Of a DNA stretch of 64,000 bases, positions 53,139 through 61,182 are shown in pieces. Where the stretch lies: NCBI RefSeq assembly GCF_001999245.1, contig NZ_CP019630.1, forward strand, positions 5,299,001-5,363,000, in the 5' to 3' direction. The position numbers were made by a program, and so were the translations under genes. The stretch is from Roseibium algicola. GTDB taxonomy: Bacteria > Pseudomonadota > Alphaproteobacteria > Rhizobiales > Stappiaceae. How positions within the stretch are numbered: the first letter of the stretch is position 1; each line of letters begins with the position of its first letter. The notes beneath the pieces were generated by a model, which was given only the letters and a program-made list of their open reading frames with translations, was not told where the DNA came from and made no database searches.

Positions 53139-53178
53139 TTTACACGTGTCAAATTGCAGGAAAGTTTACACGTGTCAA
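53139..53178. promoter_or_regulatory. Duplicated palindromic operator between DUF1330 and tetR
   Basis: The 14-base sequence TTTACACGTGTCAA occurs twice (53139-53152 and 53165-53178), 26 bases apart. Its core ACACGTGT is a perfect palindrome flanked by TT/AA. The right copy covers the GTG start codon of the regulator gene itself. Two identical operators one and a half to two helical turns apart suggest cooperative binding of the divergent TetR-family repressor, controlling both genes. Confidence 0.8.
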
Positions 53179-53765
53179 GTCAAGCCAGAGTGCAGCGCAC
53201 GCGCGCGGAAATTCTCGATAGTGCCTGGACGCTCATCTCGCAGCGGGGAGCGGACGTGTCGCTGGCGGAAATCGCCAAGGCCGCAAAAATCAGCCGGCAA
53301 TCCGTCTATGATCATTTTGGTTCGCGTGGGGGGCTGATCCTGGCGCTCGTCCGGCGGGCTGATGAACGTCTCGACATACGGGCAAAACTGTTTGCAGCCT
53401 TTGACAGGCCACAGCCGCATGAACGGCTGGATGCTACTGTTGCCGTCTGGATCGGCTTCGTGAAGGAAATCTACCCTGTTGCCTCGGATCTTATCCGCCT
53501 GCGAACGACCGATGCGGACGCATCGGCGGCGTGGGAAGACCGGATGTCGGAACTGAGGCAATGGTTGCTTGTGTTGACCGGATCGCTGGAACGCGACGGT
53601 GCGCTGCAATCCGTCTGGACAGCGAAGTCGGCTTCAGAATTTCTCTGGGCGTCGTTCAGTGTGCAGGCCTGGGGTCTGTTGACACAGGACTGCGGCTGGG
53701 ATGAGGGCGAGGCGGAAGCTGTCCTGACGAGGACGCTGCGGCAGGCATTGCTGACGGAAAAATGA
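53172..53765 (+). CDS. TetR-family transcriptional regulator (divergent from DUF1330)
   Basis: A 197-residue TetR repressor. The N-terminal HTH (about residues 8-55) is RTRAEILDSAWTLISQRGADVSLAEIAKAAKISRQSVYDHFGSR read in sections; the remaining helices form the ligand domain, whose ligand is not predictable. The start is the GTG at 53172 with AGGAAAG seven bases before it; a longer frame to the left would translate through the operator region. It lies inside its own right-hand operator, which implies tight autorepression. Confidence 0.87.
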   Translation: MSSQARVQRTRAEILDSAWTLISQRGADVSLAEIAKAAKISRQSVYDHFGSRGGLILALVRRADERLDIRAKLFAAFDRPQPHERLDATVAVWIGFVKEIYPVASDLIRLRTTDADASAAWEDRMSELRQWLLVLTGSLERDGALQSVWTAKSASEFLWASFSVQAWGLLTQDCGWDEGEAEAVLTRTLRQALLTEK

Positions 53766-54080
53766 TGCCGCGGAGGTCGTGAATGTGGGTCACTAAAGGC
53801 AAACACACCTGACAAGGAGTGGAATAGCCCTGGTTCAAAGGTTCGGCGGGCAGGTCATGTCTGGACTAAGGCCGCTTCCTGTCGAATGTTTTGTTGTCGA
53901 ATTCGACGAACACAACGTCATGGAGGGGAATGCCAGCCGACAAAGACTTGAGTTACGCTGCAAAAGGTTACGCAGACCCGTTATTGCCAGAACAAAAGGC
54001 CCCGAGATTTGTGCTGGTGCAGCAACTTCCCGGAGCCTGTTTGATGGCTACTCATTTTGCCCGCTGCTCAATGCCAGGTA
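53766..54080. other. Intergenic region without a recognised gene
   Basis: About 315 bases between the TetR stop and the end of ohrR. Open frames of 77 and 92 codons run through it on the plus strand but overlap the 3' end of ohrR on the other strand and have no recognisable product, so I do not call them. A decayed gene is possible. Confidence 0.4.
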
Positions 54081-54890
54081 TCACTCCAGGCCAGCTTTAC
54101 GCAAATTGTCCCGAAGCGTCATGACCTTTGCCTGAAGGTCGATGACTTCTTCCAGTTTCAGTCCGGTCGAAGACATGATGCAGCTGCTGAAATGTTCCGT
54201 TTTCTTCTGCAAGGCGCGGCCCTTGCGGGTCAGTTTCAGGATAACCTGGCGCTCGTCCTTGATGTTGCGCGTGCGCGTTACCAGCCCCATGGCTTCAAGC
54301 CGCTTTAACAGTGGCGTCAGCGTGTTGGTGTCGAGCTGCAGCTTGGACGTAATGGTACCAACCGGAACGTTGTTGGTTTCCCAGAGCACCGTCATGGCCA
54401 GGAACTGCGGGTAGGTGAGCCCGACTTCCTTGAGCAACGCCTTGTAGACGCCGTGCATCGCGTGGTTGGCGGAATACAGCGCAAAACACAAGTGCCGGTC
54501 GAGCGGCAAGCTGCCATCATGGATTTTCTGACTGTCGTCGTCCTGGTCGCTGGCAAGGTCATTGGCAGCGGATGCAGATGCGGCCTGCTCGGTGCCGGGA
54601 TCTTCGCCAGCCTGCGTTTCCGCAGAAACGTCAGGCGTCTCCCCGGTATCAGCTATCTCTTGGCTGGCAGGCGTCTCGGCGACGGCAACGTCAATTTCCG
54701 CTTCGCGTGTGTCATCGCTTTCAGCGCCGGAAGTCGTTTCCGCCTCAGGCTTGGCAGCGGCCTTCTTGCGCTGTTTCTTCTCAGACTTTTCGGCTTTTGC
54801 CGGCTTGTCTTTTTTTTGTTTTTCAGTCGCTTCCGGCGCGGAAAATCCAATCGCGTCCAGCAGGGACATCTGGTTTGTGGTCTCGCTCAT
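54081..54890 (-). CDS. ohrR: OhrR-type MarR regulator with a 125-residue N-terminal extension
   Basis: OhrR represses ohr and is released by organic peroxide through a reactive cysteine. The C-terminal 145 residues are a MarR domain with the OhrR signature LPLDRHLCFALYSANHAM (peroxidatic Cys135), SKLQLDTNTLTPLLKRLEAMGLV for DNA recognition and a second Cys237 at near the spacing of the 2-Cys OhrR type. The first 125 residues are unlike the usual OhrR: a lysine-rich block (KQKKDKPAKAEKSEKKQRKK) then a long acidic Asp/Glu/Ser-rich stretch. The ATG at 54890 has AAGGGG upstream, which supports the extension as translated. Divergent from ohr. Confidence 0.88.
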   Translation of the reverse strand: MSETTNQMSLLDAIGFSAPEATEKQKKDKPAKAEKSEKKQRKKAAAKPEAETTSGAESDDTREAEIDVAVAETPASQEIADTGETPDVSAETQAGEDPGTEQAASASAANDLASDQDDDSQKIHDGSLPLDRHLCFALYSANHAMHGVYKALLKEVGLTYPQFLAMTVLWETNNVPVGTITSKLQLDTNTLTPLLKRLEAMGLVTRTRNIKDERQVILKLTRKGRALQKKTEHFSSCIMSSTGLKLEEVIDLQAKVMTLRDNLRKAGLE

Positions 54891-54903
54891 TCGCCCCTTA
54901 TAA

Positions 54904-54979
54904 ATCGCGCGCGATATGGTCGCAACTGTTGACGAATTGGAAGCGTGTGTATATGTGGGTAATTTATATCGTGTACGAT
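54904..54979. promoter_or_regulatory. ohrR/ohr divergent control region with two palindromes and a promoter
   Basis: ATCGCGCGCGAT (54904-54915) is a perfect 12-bp palindrome 13 bases before the ohrR start. ATCGTGTACGAT (54968-54979) is an inverted repeat (ATCGT/ACGAT) before ohr. Between them lies a TTGACG / 17 / TATGTG promoter for ohr (54929-54957), so the second repeat sits just downstream of the -10, where a repressor would block it. OhrR binding is inferred from position only. Confidence 0.55.
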
Positions 54980-55038
54980 TAAAACGTATGAGATATATAT
55001 GGCTGAATGACTTGCTATTTGAGAGAAGGAGCCTGAAG

Positions 55039-55464
55039 ATGGCTGTTGATGTGAAATATGAAACCAAGGCAAAGGCCACCGGCGGCCGCGATGGTGCGGC
55101 GGAAACGTTGAGCGGATCCTTCAAGGTCAAGCTGGCGACGCCGAAAGAACTCGGCGGCGCAGGCGGCGAAGGCAATAACCCGGAAGAGCTGTTCGCAGCC
55201 GGATATGCAGCCTGCTTTATTGGCGCGATGAAATTCGTCGGCGGGCAGGAAAAGATTGCAGTCCCGGCTGATACGTCCATCACCTCGACGGTTGGCATCG
55301 GTCCGCGTTCTGAAGGCGGGTTCGGTCTGGCGGTCGCGCTGGAAGTGTCCCTGCCGGGTTTGGACAAGGCTGTAGCTGAAGACCTCGTTGCCATGGCACA
55401 CCAGGTTTGCCCCTATTCAAACGCCACCCGGAACAACATTGACGTCAAGCTGACTGTCGTCTGA
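55039..55464 (+). CDS. ohr: Organic hydroperoxide resistance protein Ohr
   Basis: Ohr reduces organic hydroperoxides with a two-cysteine active site and belongs to the OsmC superfamily. The 141-residue product has the catalytic Cys59 in AGYAACFIGAM and the resolving Cys124 in HQVCPYSNATRNNIDV, with the conserved Arg in GGRDGAAETL. AAGGAG precedes the ATG at 55039; an in-frame start 41 codons upstream would run through the promoter region and is rejected. Divergent from ohrR, as in other Ohr loci, with candidate operators between. Confidence 0.95.
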   Translation: MAVDVKYETKAKATGGRDGAAETLSGSFKVKLATPKELGGAGGEGNNPEELFAAGYAACFIGAMKFVGGQEKIAVPADTSITSTVGIGPRSEGGFGLAVALEVSLPGLDKAVAEDLVAMAHQVCPYSNATRNNIDVKLTVV

Positions 55465-55541
55465 CACAGATTGTCCGGTTCGACCTTTTGTGGTCGAGCC
55501 GGACCTCTTTTTGGGCTTTCTGTTGGTGGAAAGGAGCTTTC

Positions 55542-55826
55542 GTGAGCCTCTTTGTTATCGATCTTCACTACACTGCTGATCTGCGGGAAATAGACGCTCT
55601 GGCGGAAGAACACAGGTCCTTCCTGCGGGATCAGTATGAGGCCGGTCTGTTCCTGGCGTCCGGTCCAAAACAGCCGCGAACCGGTGGTGTGATCCTGGCG
55701 CGCGCAGCAGACCGTGTCGAAGTCGATCTGGCGATCAACAAGGACCCGTTCAAGTTGTCGGGCGTTGCGGAATATACCGTAACGGAATTCAAGCCGGTCA
55801 TGCACGCACGGAACTTCCCGATTTGA
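55542..55826 (+). CDS. YciI-like (YCII-related domain) protein (GTG start)
   Basis: A 94-residue protein of the dimeric YCII/ferredoxin-like fold: starts MSLFVIDLHYTADLREIDAL, with the family His-Asp pattern in FLRDQYEAGLFLASGPKQPRTGG and a KDPFKLSGVAEY stretch like the KDPF region of YciI. YciI proteins include enzymes and orphan domains; I assign no reaction. The GTG at 55542 has AAGGAG seven bases upstream. It follows ohr by 77 bases and may share its transcript. Confidence 0.85.
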   Translation: MSLFVIDLHYTADLREIDALAEEHRSFLRDQYEAGLFLASGPKQPRTGGVILARAADRVEVDLAINKDPFKLSGVAEYTVTEFKPVMHARNFPI

Positions 55827-55984
55827 CGCAATAACGGGCGATCACCTCTGTGCGGAATGCAGCCGTCACACGACAATTCCAATTGGCGATGGCGATTTGA
55901 AAGAAAACCTTGCCGGGTAACCTGAAATTCCCGGCGGATGGGTGTTAAGAAAGGCCGACCTGTCTCACGCGGAGAATTAAGAAC

Positions 55985-56407
55985 ATGCGGCCGAAGCTTG
56001 ATGGCATCCTGGAAACCGCCGTTTATGTCGACGACATGGAGACGGCTCACTCCTTTTACTCCGAAATCCTGGGATTGAAGCGCATGGTCGCTGGAGAAAG
56101 GCTGTTTGCCTATGATGCCGGCCCCGCGCAGGCCCTTCTGGTGTTTCATCGCGGCCATACCGGGGAAGACGTTGAGACGCCGGGAGGTATCGTTCCCGGG
56201 CACGATACGTCGGGGCACAGTCATTTCGCGTTTCGCATTGGGTCCGACCAACTGGAACCCTGGCGGGCTCACCTGGGCGAGATGGGAGTGGAAATTGTCA
56301 GCGAGGTCGTATGGCCGGCAGGAGGCACCAGCCTTTATTTCAACGACCCGGACGGCAATGTCCTGGAGCTGGCGGCAGCCCCGCTCTGGCCGAATTACCT
56401 ATCGTGA
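55985..56407 (+). CDS. VOC-family (glyoxalase/bleomycin-resistance fold) protein
   Basis: A 140-residue protein with two VOC repeats. LETAVYVDDMETAHSFYSEILGL starts the first, and HSHFAFRIGSDQLEPWRAHL starts the second. Metal-binding-type residues occur in ETAVYV (first repeat) and HSHFAF, and FNDPDGNVLELAA ends the domain, with a Glu as the last metal ligand candidate. This fold covers glyoxalase I, dioxygenases and antibiotic-binding proteins, so the reaction is not assigned. It is alone between the YciI gene and a lysozyme gene. Confidence 0.85.
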   Translation: MRPKLDGILETAVYVDDMETAHSFYSEILGLKRMVAGERLFAYDAGPAQALLVFHRGHTGEDVETPGGIVPGHDTSGHSHFAFRIGSDQLEPWRAHLGEMGVEIVSEVVWPAGGTSLYFNDPDGNVLELAAAPLWPNYLS

Positions 56408-56463
56408 TTCTTAACAGTTTTGCGGCAGGGTGACGGCGTTTGAAAGTCATAACGGGTGGCGCA

Positions 56464-57174
56464 ATGAATTTCTTGCAAGCGGTCCTGCGGACATTGTTCT
56501 ACGTTGCCGTCGGCGGGGTGATTTCGATTGTCGGAGCGGCGTTTTTCTTCATGAACTGGGAGCCTGACCGGAACCAATACACGATCCGCGGCATCGATAT
56601 TTCGCACCACCAGGGTGATATCGACTGGGCGCAGGTGGCGGCGGACGATATTGCCTTCGTCTACATGAAGGCAACTGAAGGCGGAGACTTCAAGGACCGT
56701 GCCTTTGCCCGCAACTGGGCCGGAGCAGGAGGCGCTGGTCTGGCGCGTGGTGCCTATCATTTCTTCAGTTTGTGCAAATCCGGCCGCGAGCAGGCGCATA
56801 ACTTCCTGTCGGTTCTGCCTCAGGACAGCGACATGCTGGCGCCGGTGGTGGATCTGGAATTCACCGGGAACTGCGCGCGCCGTCCGCCGGCCGAGGAAGT
56901 GCTGCAGGAAATCAGTGATTTCGTTGCTCTGGTCGAGCAGGGGCGCGGCAAGCAGGTCATCCTTTATGTGCCGGAGGACTTCTATCTGGACTATCTGAAG
57001 GGCAAGGGGCTGAACCGCCGTCTCTGGACGCAGTCGATCTGGCATTCTCCCGGCTATGTGTCAGACTGGTCGCTCTGGCAGTACCATGACCGGGGCACGA
57101 TCAAAGGCATTTCCGGCGATGTCGATCTGAATGTCCTTCATCCAGATAAGAGCTTGGATAATCTGAAATCCTGA
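56464..57174 (+). CDS. Membrane-anchored GH25 lysozyme-like muramidase
   Basis: GH25 enzymes cleave the glycan chain of peptidoglycan between MurNAc and GlcNAc. The 236-residue product has an N-terminal TM anchor (about residues 10-32), then the GH25 barrel with IRGIDISHHQGDIDWAQVA (catalytic-site Asp) and APVVDLEFTGN (the DxE pair with catalytic Glu), followed by WLWQYHDRGTIKGISG-like C-terminal sequence (SLWQYHDRGTIKGISGDVDLN). The ATG at 56464 has GGGTGG upstream; the TTG at 56440 is a weaker alternative. It is not near phage genes, so it looks like a host enzyme acting in the periplasm. Confidence 0.88.
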   Translation: MNFLQAVLRTLFYVAVGGVISIVGAAFFFMNWEPDRNQYTIRGIDISHHQGDIDWAQVAADDIAFVYMKATEGGDFKDRAFARNWAGAGGAGLARGAYHFFSLCKSGREQAHNFLSVLPQDSDMLAPVVDLEFTGNCARRPPAEEVLQEISDFVALVEQGRGKQVILYVPEDFYLDYLKGKGLNRRLWTQSIWHSPGYVSDWSLWQYHDRGTIKGISGDVDLNVLHPDKSLDNLKS

Positions 57175-57214
57175 TTGCTCAAGTTCATGAAATATAAGCT
57201 TTAAAATAGACGTG

Positions 57215-57230
57215 TTGACTTTAACGTAAA
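57215..57230 (+). promoter_or_regulatory. Candidate LiuR-type operator upstream of merR gene
   Basis: TTGACTTTAACGTAAA is an imperfect palindrome of the kind reported for MerR-type regulators of branched-chain amino acid catabolism (LiuR), and lies 35 bases before the regulator's start codon. TTGACT may also serve as a -35 box. Assignment rests on resemblance and position only. Confidence 0.5.
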
Positions 57231-57264
57231 AAGACGGAACTGTGCGCTCCAACAAGGAGCGGGC

Positions 57265-57690
57265 ATGCAGCGTTATTACACCATCACCCAGCTGACGCAG
57301 GAGTTCGACATTACCACCCGAACCCTGCGGTTCTACGAAGCGCAGGGGCTGGTGTCGCCGACGCGCCGGGGTCGTCAACGCCTTTACACACCTGGTGATC
57401 GTACCCGCATCAAATTGATCCTTCGCGGCAAGCGTCTCGGATTTTCCCTGAACGAAATCAAGGAAATGATCGAGATGTACGGCAGTGCGCCCGGTGAAAC
57501 CGGCCAGCTGCGGCTCCTCCTCGACAGGATCGCCGCACGCCGGGCAGAACTTCTCGAAAAACAGCGCGATATCGAATTGACCCTGGTTGAACTCGACGAT
57601 GTCGAGGCCGGTGCAAAAGCCCGCATGGTCGAGCTTGAAACAGGCCCGAACCAACTGTCTGGCGCCGTTACGACCTCGGAGGACAAATGA
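57265..57690 (+). CDS. MerR-family transcriptional regulator, LiuR-like
   Basis: A 141-residue MerR regulator with the N-terminal winged helix (about 5-70: YYTITQLTQEFDITTRTLRFYEAQGLVSPTRRG) and a coiled-coil dimer helix near 85-115. It lacks cysteine-based metal-binding ligands in its C-terminal part. Its gene stands before a thioesterase, an acetyltransferase and isovaleryl-CoA dehydrogenase, the setting of LiuR, the regulator of leucine/isovalerate catabolism in proteobacteria. The identification is therefore by context plus fold, not by a specific motif. AAGGAGCGGGC precedes the ATG. Confidence 0.85.
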   Translation: MQRYYTITQLTQEFDITTRTLRFYEAQGLVSPTRRGRQRLYTPGDRTRIKLILRGKRLGFSLNEIKEMIEMYGSAPGETGQLRLLLDRIAARRAELLEKQRDIELTLVELDDVEAGAKARMVELETGPNQLSGAVTTSEDK

Positions 57691-58133
57691 TGGATCTTTC
57701 GCCTCGAGACGAAAACTGGGAACCCCGTGTCCGGGCCAGTTTTGCCGCGCAGAAATTCATGACCCATCTGGGGGCGAAGATGGTTCACGTCTCGCCCGGC
57801 GCGGTCGATCTGGAATTGACGATGCTTCCGGAACTGACACAGCAACACGGCTTTTTTCATGCCGGTGCGACGTCTTCCATTGCGGACAGTGCGGCAGGCT
57901 ATGCAGCTCTGACGCTGTTTTCTGCCGGCTTCGGGGTGTTGACCAGCGAATACAAGATCAACCTGCTCAATCCGGCGAAACAGTCGGTGCTTCTTGCGCG
58001 TGGACGGGTTGTCAAACCGGGACGAACGCTGACCATAGCCAAGGCAGATGTCTACGGACTGGATGACGGCGAACAGGTGCATGTCGCAACGGGGCTGTTC
58101 ACGCTCATGAGCGTTGCCGGCGTCAAGGACTGA
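57687..58133 (+). CDS. PaaI-family hotdog thioesterase
   Basis: A 148-residue hotdog-fold protein. HGFFHAGATSSIADSAAGYAAL contains the PaaI-type motif with the catalytic Asp in ADSAAGYAAL, and the C-terminal strand LLNPAKQSVLLARGRVVK completes the fold. Such enzymes hydrolyse acyl-CoA thioesters. It overlaps the regulator's stop by four bases (ATGA), so it is probably co-transcribed with it and with isovaleryl-CoA dehydrogenase, where it could clear dead-end acyl-CoAs. Substrate not defined. Confidence 0.85.
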   Translation: MMDLSPRDENWEPRVRASFAAQKFMTHLGAKMVHVSPGAVDLELTMLPELTQQHGFFHAGATSSIADSAAGYAALTLFSAGFGVLTSEYKINLLNPAKQSVLLARGRVVKPGRTLTIAKADVYGLDDGEQVHVATGLFTLMSVAGVKD

Positions 58134-58136
58134 AGA

Positions 58137-58583
58137 ATGACCGATATCACCATCAGGCCGCTGGAACGATCCGACAAGCCGGGCTGGCTCGAACTCTGGA
58201 AGGCCTATCTTGCATTCTACGAGCAGGATCTGGCGCCGGCAGTGACGGAAACCCTCTTTGAGCGACTGCATTCCGATGCAGGCCACCGCGCGTTCGTGGC
58301 AGTTCAGGAGAATGAGCTGGTTGGACTGGTCCATTACCTTTTTCACGATAGCACCTGGGCCAGTTCGTCCACCTGCTATCTGGAAGATCTGTATGTCAGC
58401 GAGAAGCTTCGTGGTGGCGGAGCCGGCCGCAAGCTGATCGAGGCGGTCTACAGGGCCGCGACCGAAGAACCGTCTGCCAGCGGCAAAGTCTACTGGCACA
58501 CACATGATCACAATACGCGCGCCCGGCAGCTTTACGACCGGATCGGCGTTTTGAGCGATTTTGTCCGATACGACAGGCCTTAA
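58137..58583 (+). CDS. GNAT-family N-acetyltransferase (first of two)
   Basis: A 148-residue GNAT protein. The region LYVSEKLRGGGAGRKLIEAVY holds the acetyl-CoA-binding RxxGxG/A motif, and the end LYDRIGVLSDFVRY is the typical C-terminal Tyr-containing strand. Substrate cannot be predicted. It begins three bases after the thioesterase stop and ends 21 bases before the isovaleryl-CoA dehydrogenase start, so the four genes from 57265 to 59777 look like one operon. Confidence 0.85.
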   Translation: MTDITIRPLERSDKPGWLELWKAYLAFYEQDLAPAVTETLFERLHSDAGHRAFVAVQENELVGLVHYLFHDSTWASSSTCYLEDLYVSEKLRGGGAGRKLIEAVYRAATEEPSASGKVYWHTHDHNTRARQLYDRIGVLSDFVRYDRP

Positions 58584-58604
58584 GAACTCTGGGAGGTAAT
58601 CAAG

Positions 58605-59777
58605 ATGATCCGTAACGATTTTCCGGGTTTCAATTTCGATCTCGGCGAAACCGCCGACATGCTGCGCGACACCGTTCGGTCCTACAGTCAGGACCGGATT
58701 GCGCCACTGGCAGAAAAGATCGACCGCGAGGACTGGTTCCCGCGGGAGCTCTGGCCGGAAATGGGAGACCTTGGCCTTCACGGGATCACAGTGGAGGAAG
58801 AATGGGGCGGTTCGGGTCTGGGCTACCTGGAGCACTGCATTGCCATGGAAGAGGTCAGCCGGGCGTCCGCCTCCATCGGCCTCAGCTATGGCGCCCATTC
58901 AAACCTGTGTGTCAACCAGCTTCGCCGCTGGGGAAGTGACGACCAGAAGAAGCGCTATCTGAACAAGCTTGTGACCGGTGAACATCTGGGTGCGCTGGCC
59001 ATGTCGGAGCCGGGCGCTGGCTCAGACGTCGTTTCCATGAAACTGAAGGCGGAAAAGAAGGGCGATCGGTACGTCCTCAACGGCTCCAAGATGTGGATCA
59101 CCAACGGTCCTTCCGCCGATACGATGATCATCTATGCCAAGACCGATCCGGAAGCCGGGCCGAAGGGCATTACCGCATTTCTGGTCGAGAAGAGCTTCGC
59201 AGGTTTTTCCGTCGCGCAGAAACTCGACAAGCTCGGCATGCGCGGGTCCGAAACCGGTGAACTGGTGTTCCAGGATTGCGAAGTACCGGAAGAAAACGTC
59301 CTCGGCCAGGTTGGCAAGGGCGTCAACGTGCTGATGTCGGGTCTGGACTACGAGCGCGCCGTTCTGGCTGCAGGGGCCGTCGGCATCATGCAGGCAGCCA
59401 TGGACGTGGTCATTCCCTATGTCCACGAGCGCGAGCAGTTCGGTCAGCCGATCGGCACGTTCCAGCTTGTACAGGGCAAGGTCGCGGACATGTATGTGAC
59501 CATGAACGCCACCAAGTCCTATGTCTATGCGGTTGCCAAGGCGTGCGACCGGGGCGAGACCACGCGCGAAGACGCCGCTGGTGCAATCCTTTACGCTGCC
59601 GAAAACGCAACCAAACTGGCACTTGATGCAATCCAGCTGCTTGGTGGCAATGGCTACATCAACGAATATCCGACCGGGCGTTTGCTGCGTGACGCCAAGC
59701 TGTACGAGATTGGTGCGGGAACTTCCGAAATTCGGCGAATGCTGATCGGTCGTGAGATCTTTAACAAGACGGCCTGA
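58605..59777 (+). CDS. ivd: Isovaleryl-CoA dehydrogenase
   Basis: The enzyme oxidises isovaleryl-CoA to 3-methylcrotonyl-CoA in leucine breakdown, passing electrons to ETF through FAD. The 390-residue product is a standard acyl-CoA dehydrogenase with [21 protein letters not shown] and [10 protein letters not shown] for FAD binding. The catalytic Glu250 lies in [10 protein letters not shown], the position specific to isovaleryl-CoA dehydrogenases, and the C-terminal [12 protein letters not shown] has Gly where other dehydrogenases have the catalytic Glu. This settles the subfamily. The partner methylcrotonyl-CoA carboxylase genes are not in the window. Confidence 0.93.
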   Translation: MIRNDFPGFNFDLGETADMLRDTVRSYSQDRIAPLAEKIDREDWFPRELWPEMGDLGLHGITVEEEWGGSGLGYLEHCIAMEEVSRASASIGLSYGAHSNLCVNQLRRWGSDDQKKRYLNKLVTGEHLGALAMSEPGAGSDVVSMKLKAEKKGDRYVLNGSKMWITNGPSADTMIIYAKTDPEAGPKGITAFLVEKSFAGFSVAQKLDKLGMRGSETGELVFQDCEVPEENVLGQVGKGVNVLMSGLDYERAVLAAGAVGIMQAAMDVVIPYVHEREQFGQPIGTFQLVQGKVADMYVTMNATKSYVYAVAKACDRGETTREDAAGAILYAAENATKLALDAIQLLGGNGYINEYPTGRLLRDAKLYEIGAGTSEIRRMLIGREIFNKTA

Positions 59778-59798
59778 TCACCGAACTCGGAGAATGGC

Positions 59799-60191
59799 AT
59801 GAAACAGACCCGGCTTCCCGAAAAGCCCGACGCGAAATCTCCGGCGGGGGCCGATATCCGTTTCATCATGGATGGGCCGACAGGAAACATGATCCATTCG
59901 ACTGTTCCTGTCGGCCAGACCAACCGCGCAACACGGCACAGGACCGTGCATGAGTTCTGGCATGTGCTTTCCGGCCAGGGACAGATCTGGAGGTCCGACG
60001 ATTCCAGCCAGGGCGTTGTCGACCTGGAAGCCGGTGTCTCCATCGATATCCCGGCTGGAACAGCTTTCCAGTACCGCAACACCGGTGAAAGCGTTCTGCA
60101 GTTCATCTGTATCTCTATGCCTCCCTGGCCAGGGGATGACGAAGCCGAATTTTTTGATGGGCCCTGGGAAGCGACGGTCGTCAGCACCTGA
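59799..60191 (+). CDS. Cupin-domain protein
   Basis: A 130-residue single-domain cupin. The first cupin motif region (RHRTVHEFWHVLSGQGQIW) supplies histidines and the second (GVSIDIPAGTAFQYRNTGES) the PxGxxH-like turn, although a His is missing from the second motif, so metal binding may be incomplete. Start as chosen has AGAATGGC upstream of ATG. It follows isovaleryl-CoA dehydrogenase by 21 bases and may be part of the same transcript. Function unknown. Confidence 0.8.
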   Translation: MKQTRLPEKPDAKSPAGADIRFIMDGPTGNMIHSTVPVGQTNRATRHRTVHEFWHVLSGQGQIWRSDDSSQGVVDLEAGVSIDIPAGTAFQYRNTGESVLQFICISMPPWPGDDEAEFFDGPWEATVVST

Positions 60192-60261
60192 GACCAATCC
60201 TTCTAGCGAACCGATCCGGCTATTTCTGCGTATCGCTGTCACGACGAAAGTGAGGCAGTGA

Positions 60262-60951
60262 ATGACGTCAATTGCGGTAATCTTTGGGGCCAGCGGCGGA
60301 ATTGGCTCAGCCATGAGAGACCACCTTGAAGCGGGCAGCGGCTACGACAAGATTATCGCCCTTCATCGAACGTCGTCACCACCTCTCGACCTGCTCGACG
60401 AACGCATGATCCAGGCCTGTGCCGACTGGATAAGGGAGGAAGAGGGGGATGTTCGATTGCTGTTCGATGCCACCGGAGCTCTCACCTTGGGCAGTGCCCG
60501 TCCGGAAAAGAGCCTGCGCGAACTCGATCCTGAAATCCTTGCCCGTTCATATGCGATCAACGCCATTGGACCGGCACTGCTGATGAAACACTTTTTGCCG
60601 CTCCTCCCGAAAGAGGGAAGAAGTGTCTTTGCGACGCTTTCGGCCCGGGTCGGTTCGATCGGCGACAACGGTCTTGGCGGATGGTTTGCTTACCGCGCCG
60701 CAAAGGCTGGGCTCAATCAACTGGTCCGTACGGCGTCTATCGAGCTGGCACGCAAAAATCCCGCTGCTCTCTGTGTTGCGCTTCATCCCGGCACGGTGAA
60801 AACACCCTTGACCGAGAACTTTGCGAAAACCGGGCTCGACGTGCAGGAACCGGCTGTTGCAGCAGAGCGTCTTGTCAATGTGCTGACCAGTCTTACGCCT
60901 GCAGACACCGGTGGATTTTTCGATCAAACCGGCAGGCCGATCCCCTGGTAA
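60262..60951 (+). CDS. Short-chain dehydrogenase/reductase
   Basis: A 229-residue classical SDR. The NAD(P) motif is VIFGASGGIGSAM at about residues 6-18, NAIGPALLMKH follows, and the active site is Ser in LSARVGSIG with Tyr and Lys in YRAAKAGLNQ. It lies 70 bases after the cupin gene. It resembles the CsgA-like cell-contact/short SDR group by length and by the first-strand pattern, but substrate is not assigned. The gene ends 203 bases before the divergon operator of the next TetR gene. Confidence 0.85.
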   Translation: MTSIAVIFGASGGIGSAMRDHLEAGSGYDKIIALHRTSSPPLDLLDERMIQACADWIREEEGDVRLLFDATGALTLGSARPEKSLRELDPEILARSYAINAIGPALLMKHFLPLLPKEGRSVFATLSARVGSIGDNGLGGWFAYRAAKAGLNQLVRTASIELARKNPAALCVALHPGTVKTPLTENFAKTGLDVQEPAVAAERLVNVLTSLTPADTGGFFDQTGRPIPW

Positions 60952-61154
60952 GGCATGGCCTGGGCTTAAATCCCGGCGTGTTGCGACCACCAAGCGGTCT
61001 TCGTCCGCTCAATTCAGGTGTTGGCAGGGAACCCTTTCGTTTTTCAATGTCTCAATTTCAGAAACCCCGCTCGCTCGCTCAAACGCGTTTGGCGCATCCT
61101 TGCTAGCCGGTGACAGGGAGTTGCAGCACGGTCGTCAAGCAAGTAGATTGACAA

Positions 61155-61174
61155 CATACCAACTGGTCGGTATG
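61155..61174 (+). promoter_or_regulatory. Palindromic operator upstream of the second tetR gene
   Basis: CATACC and GGTATG form an inverted repeat with an 8-base spacer (CATACCaactggtcGGTATG), eight bases before the ATG of the TetR gene. Its form is that of typical TetR operators, so self-repression is likely. Confidence 0.7.
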
Positions 61175-61182
61175 AGTGATTT

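Noticed and set aside
53857..54135. Plus-strand frames of 77 and 92 codons after the TetR gene
   Set aside because: They overlap the 3' end of ohrR on the other strand in different frames and have no good start signal. A decayed gene cannot be excluded.
56464..57174. GH25 lysozyme as a prophage endolysin
   Set aside because: No holin, phage structural gene or integrase is nearby, and the protein has its own membrane anchor.
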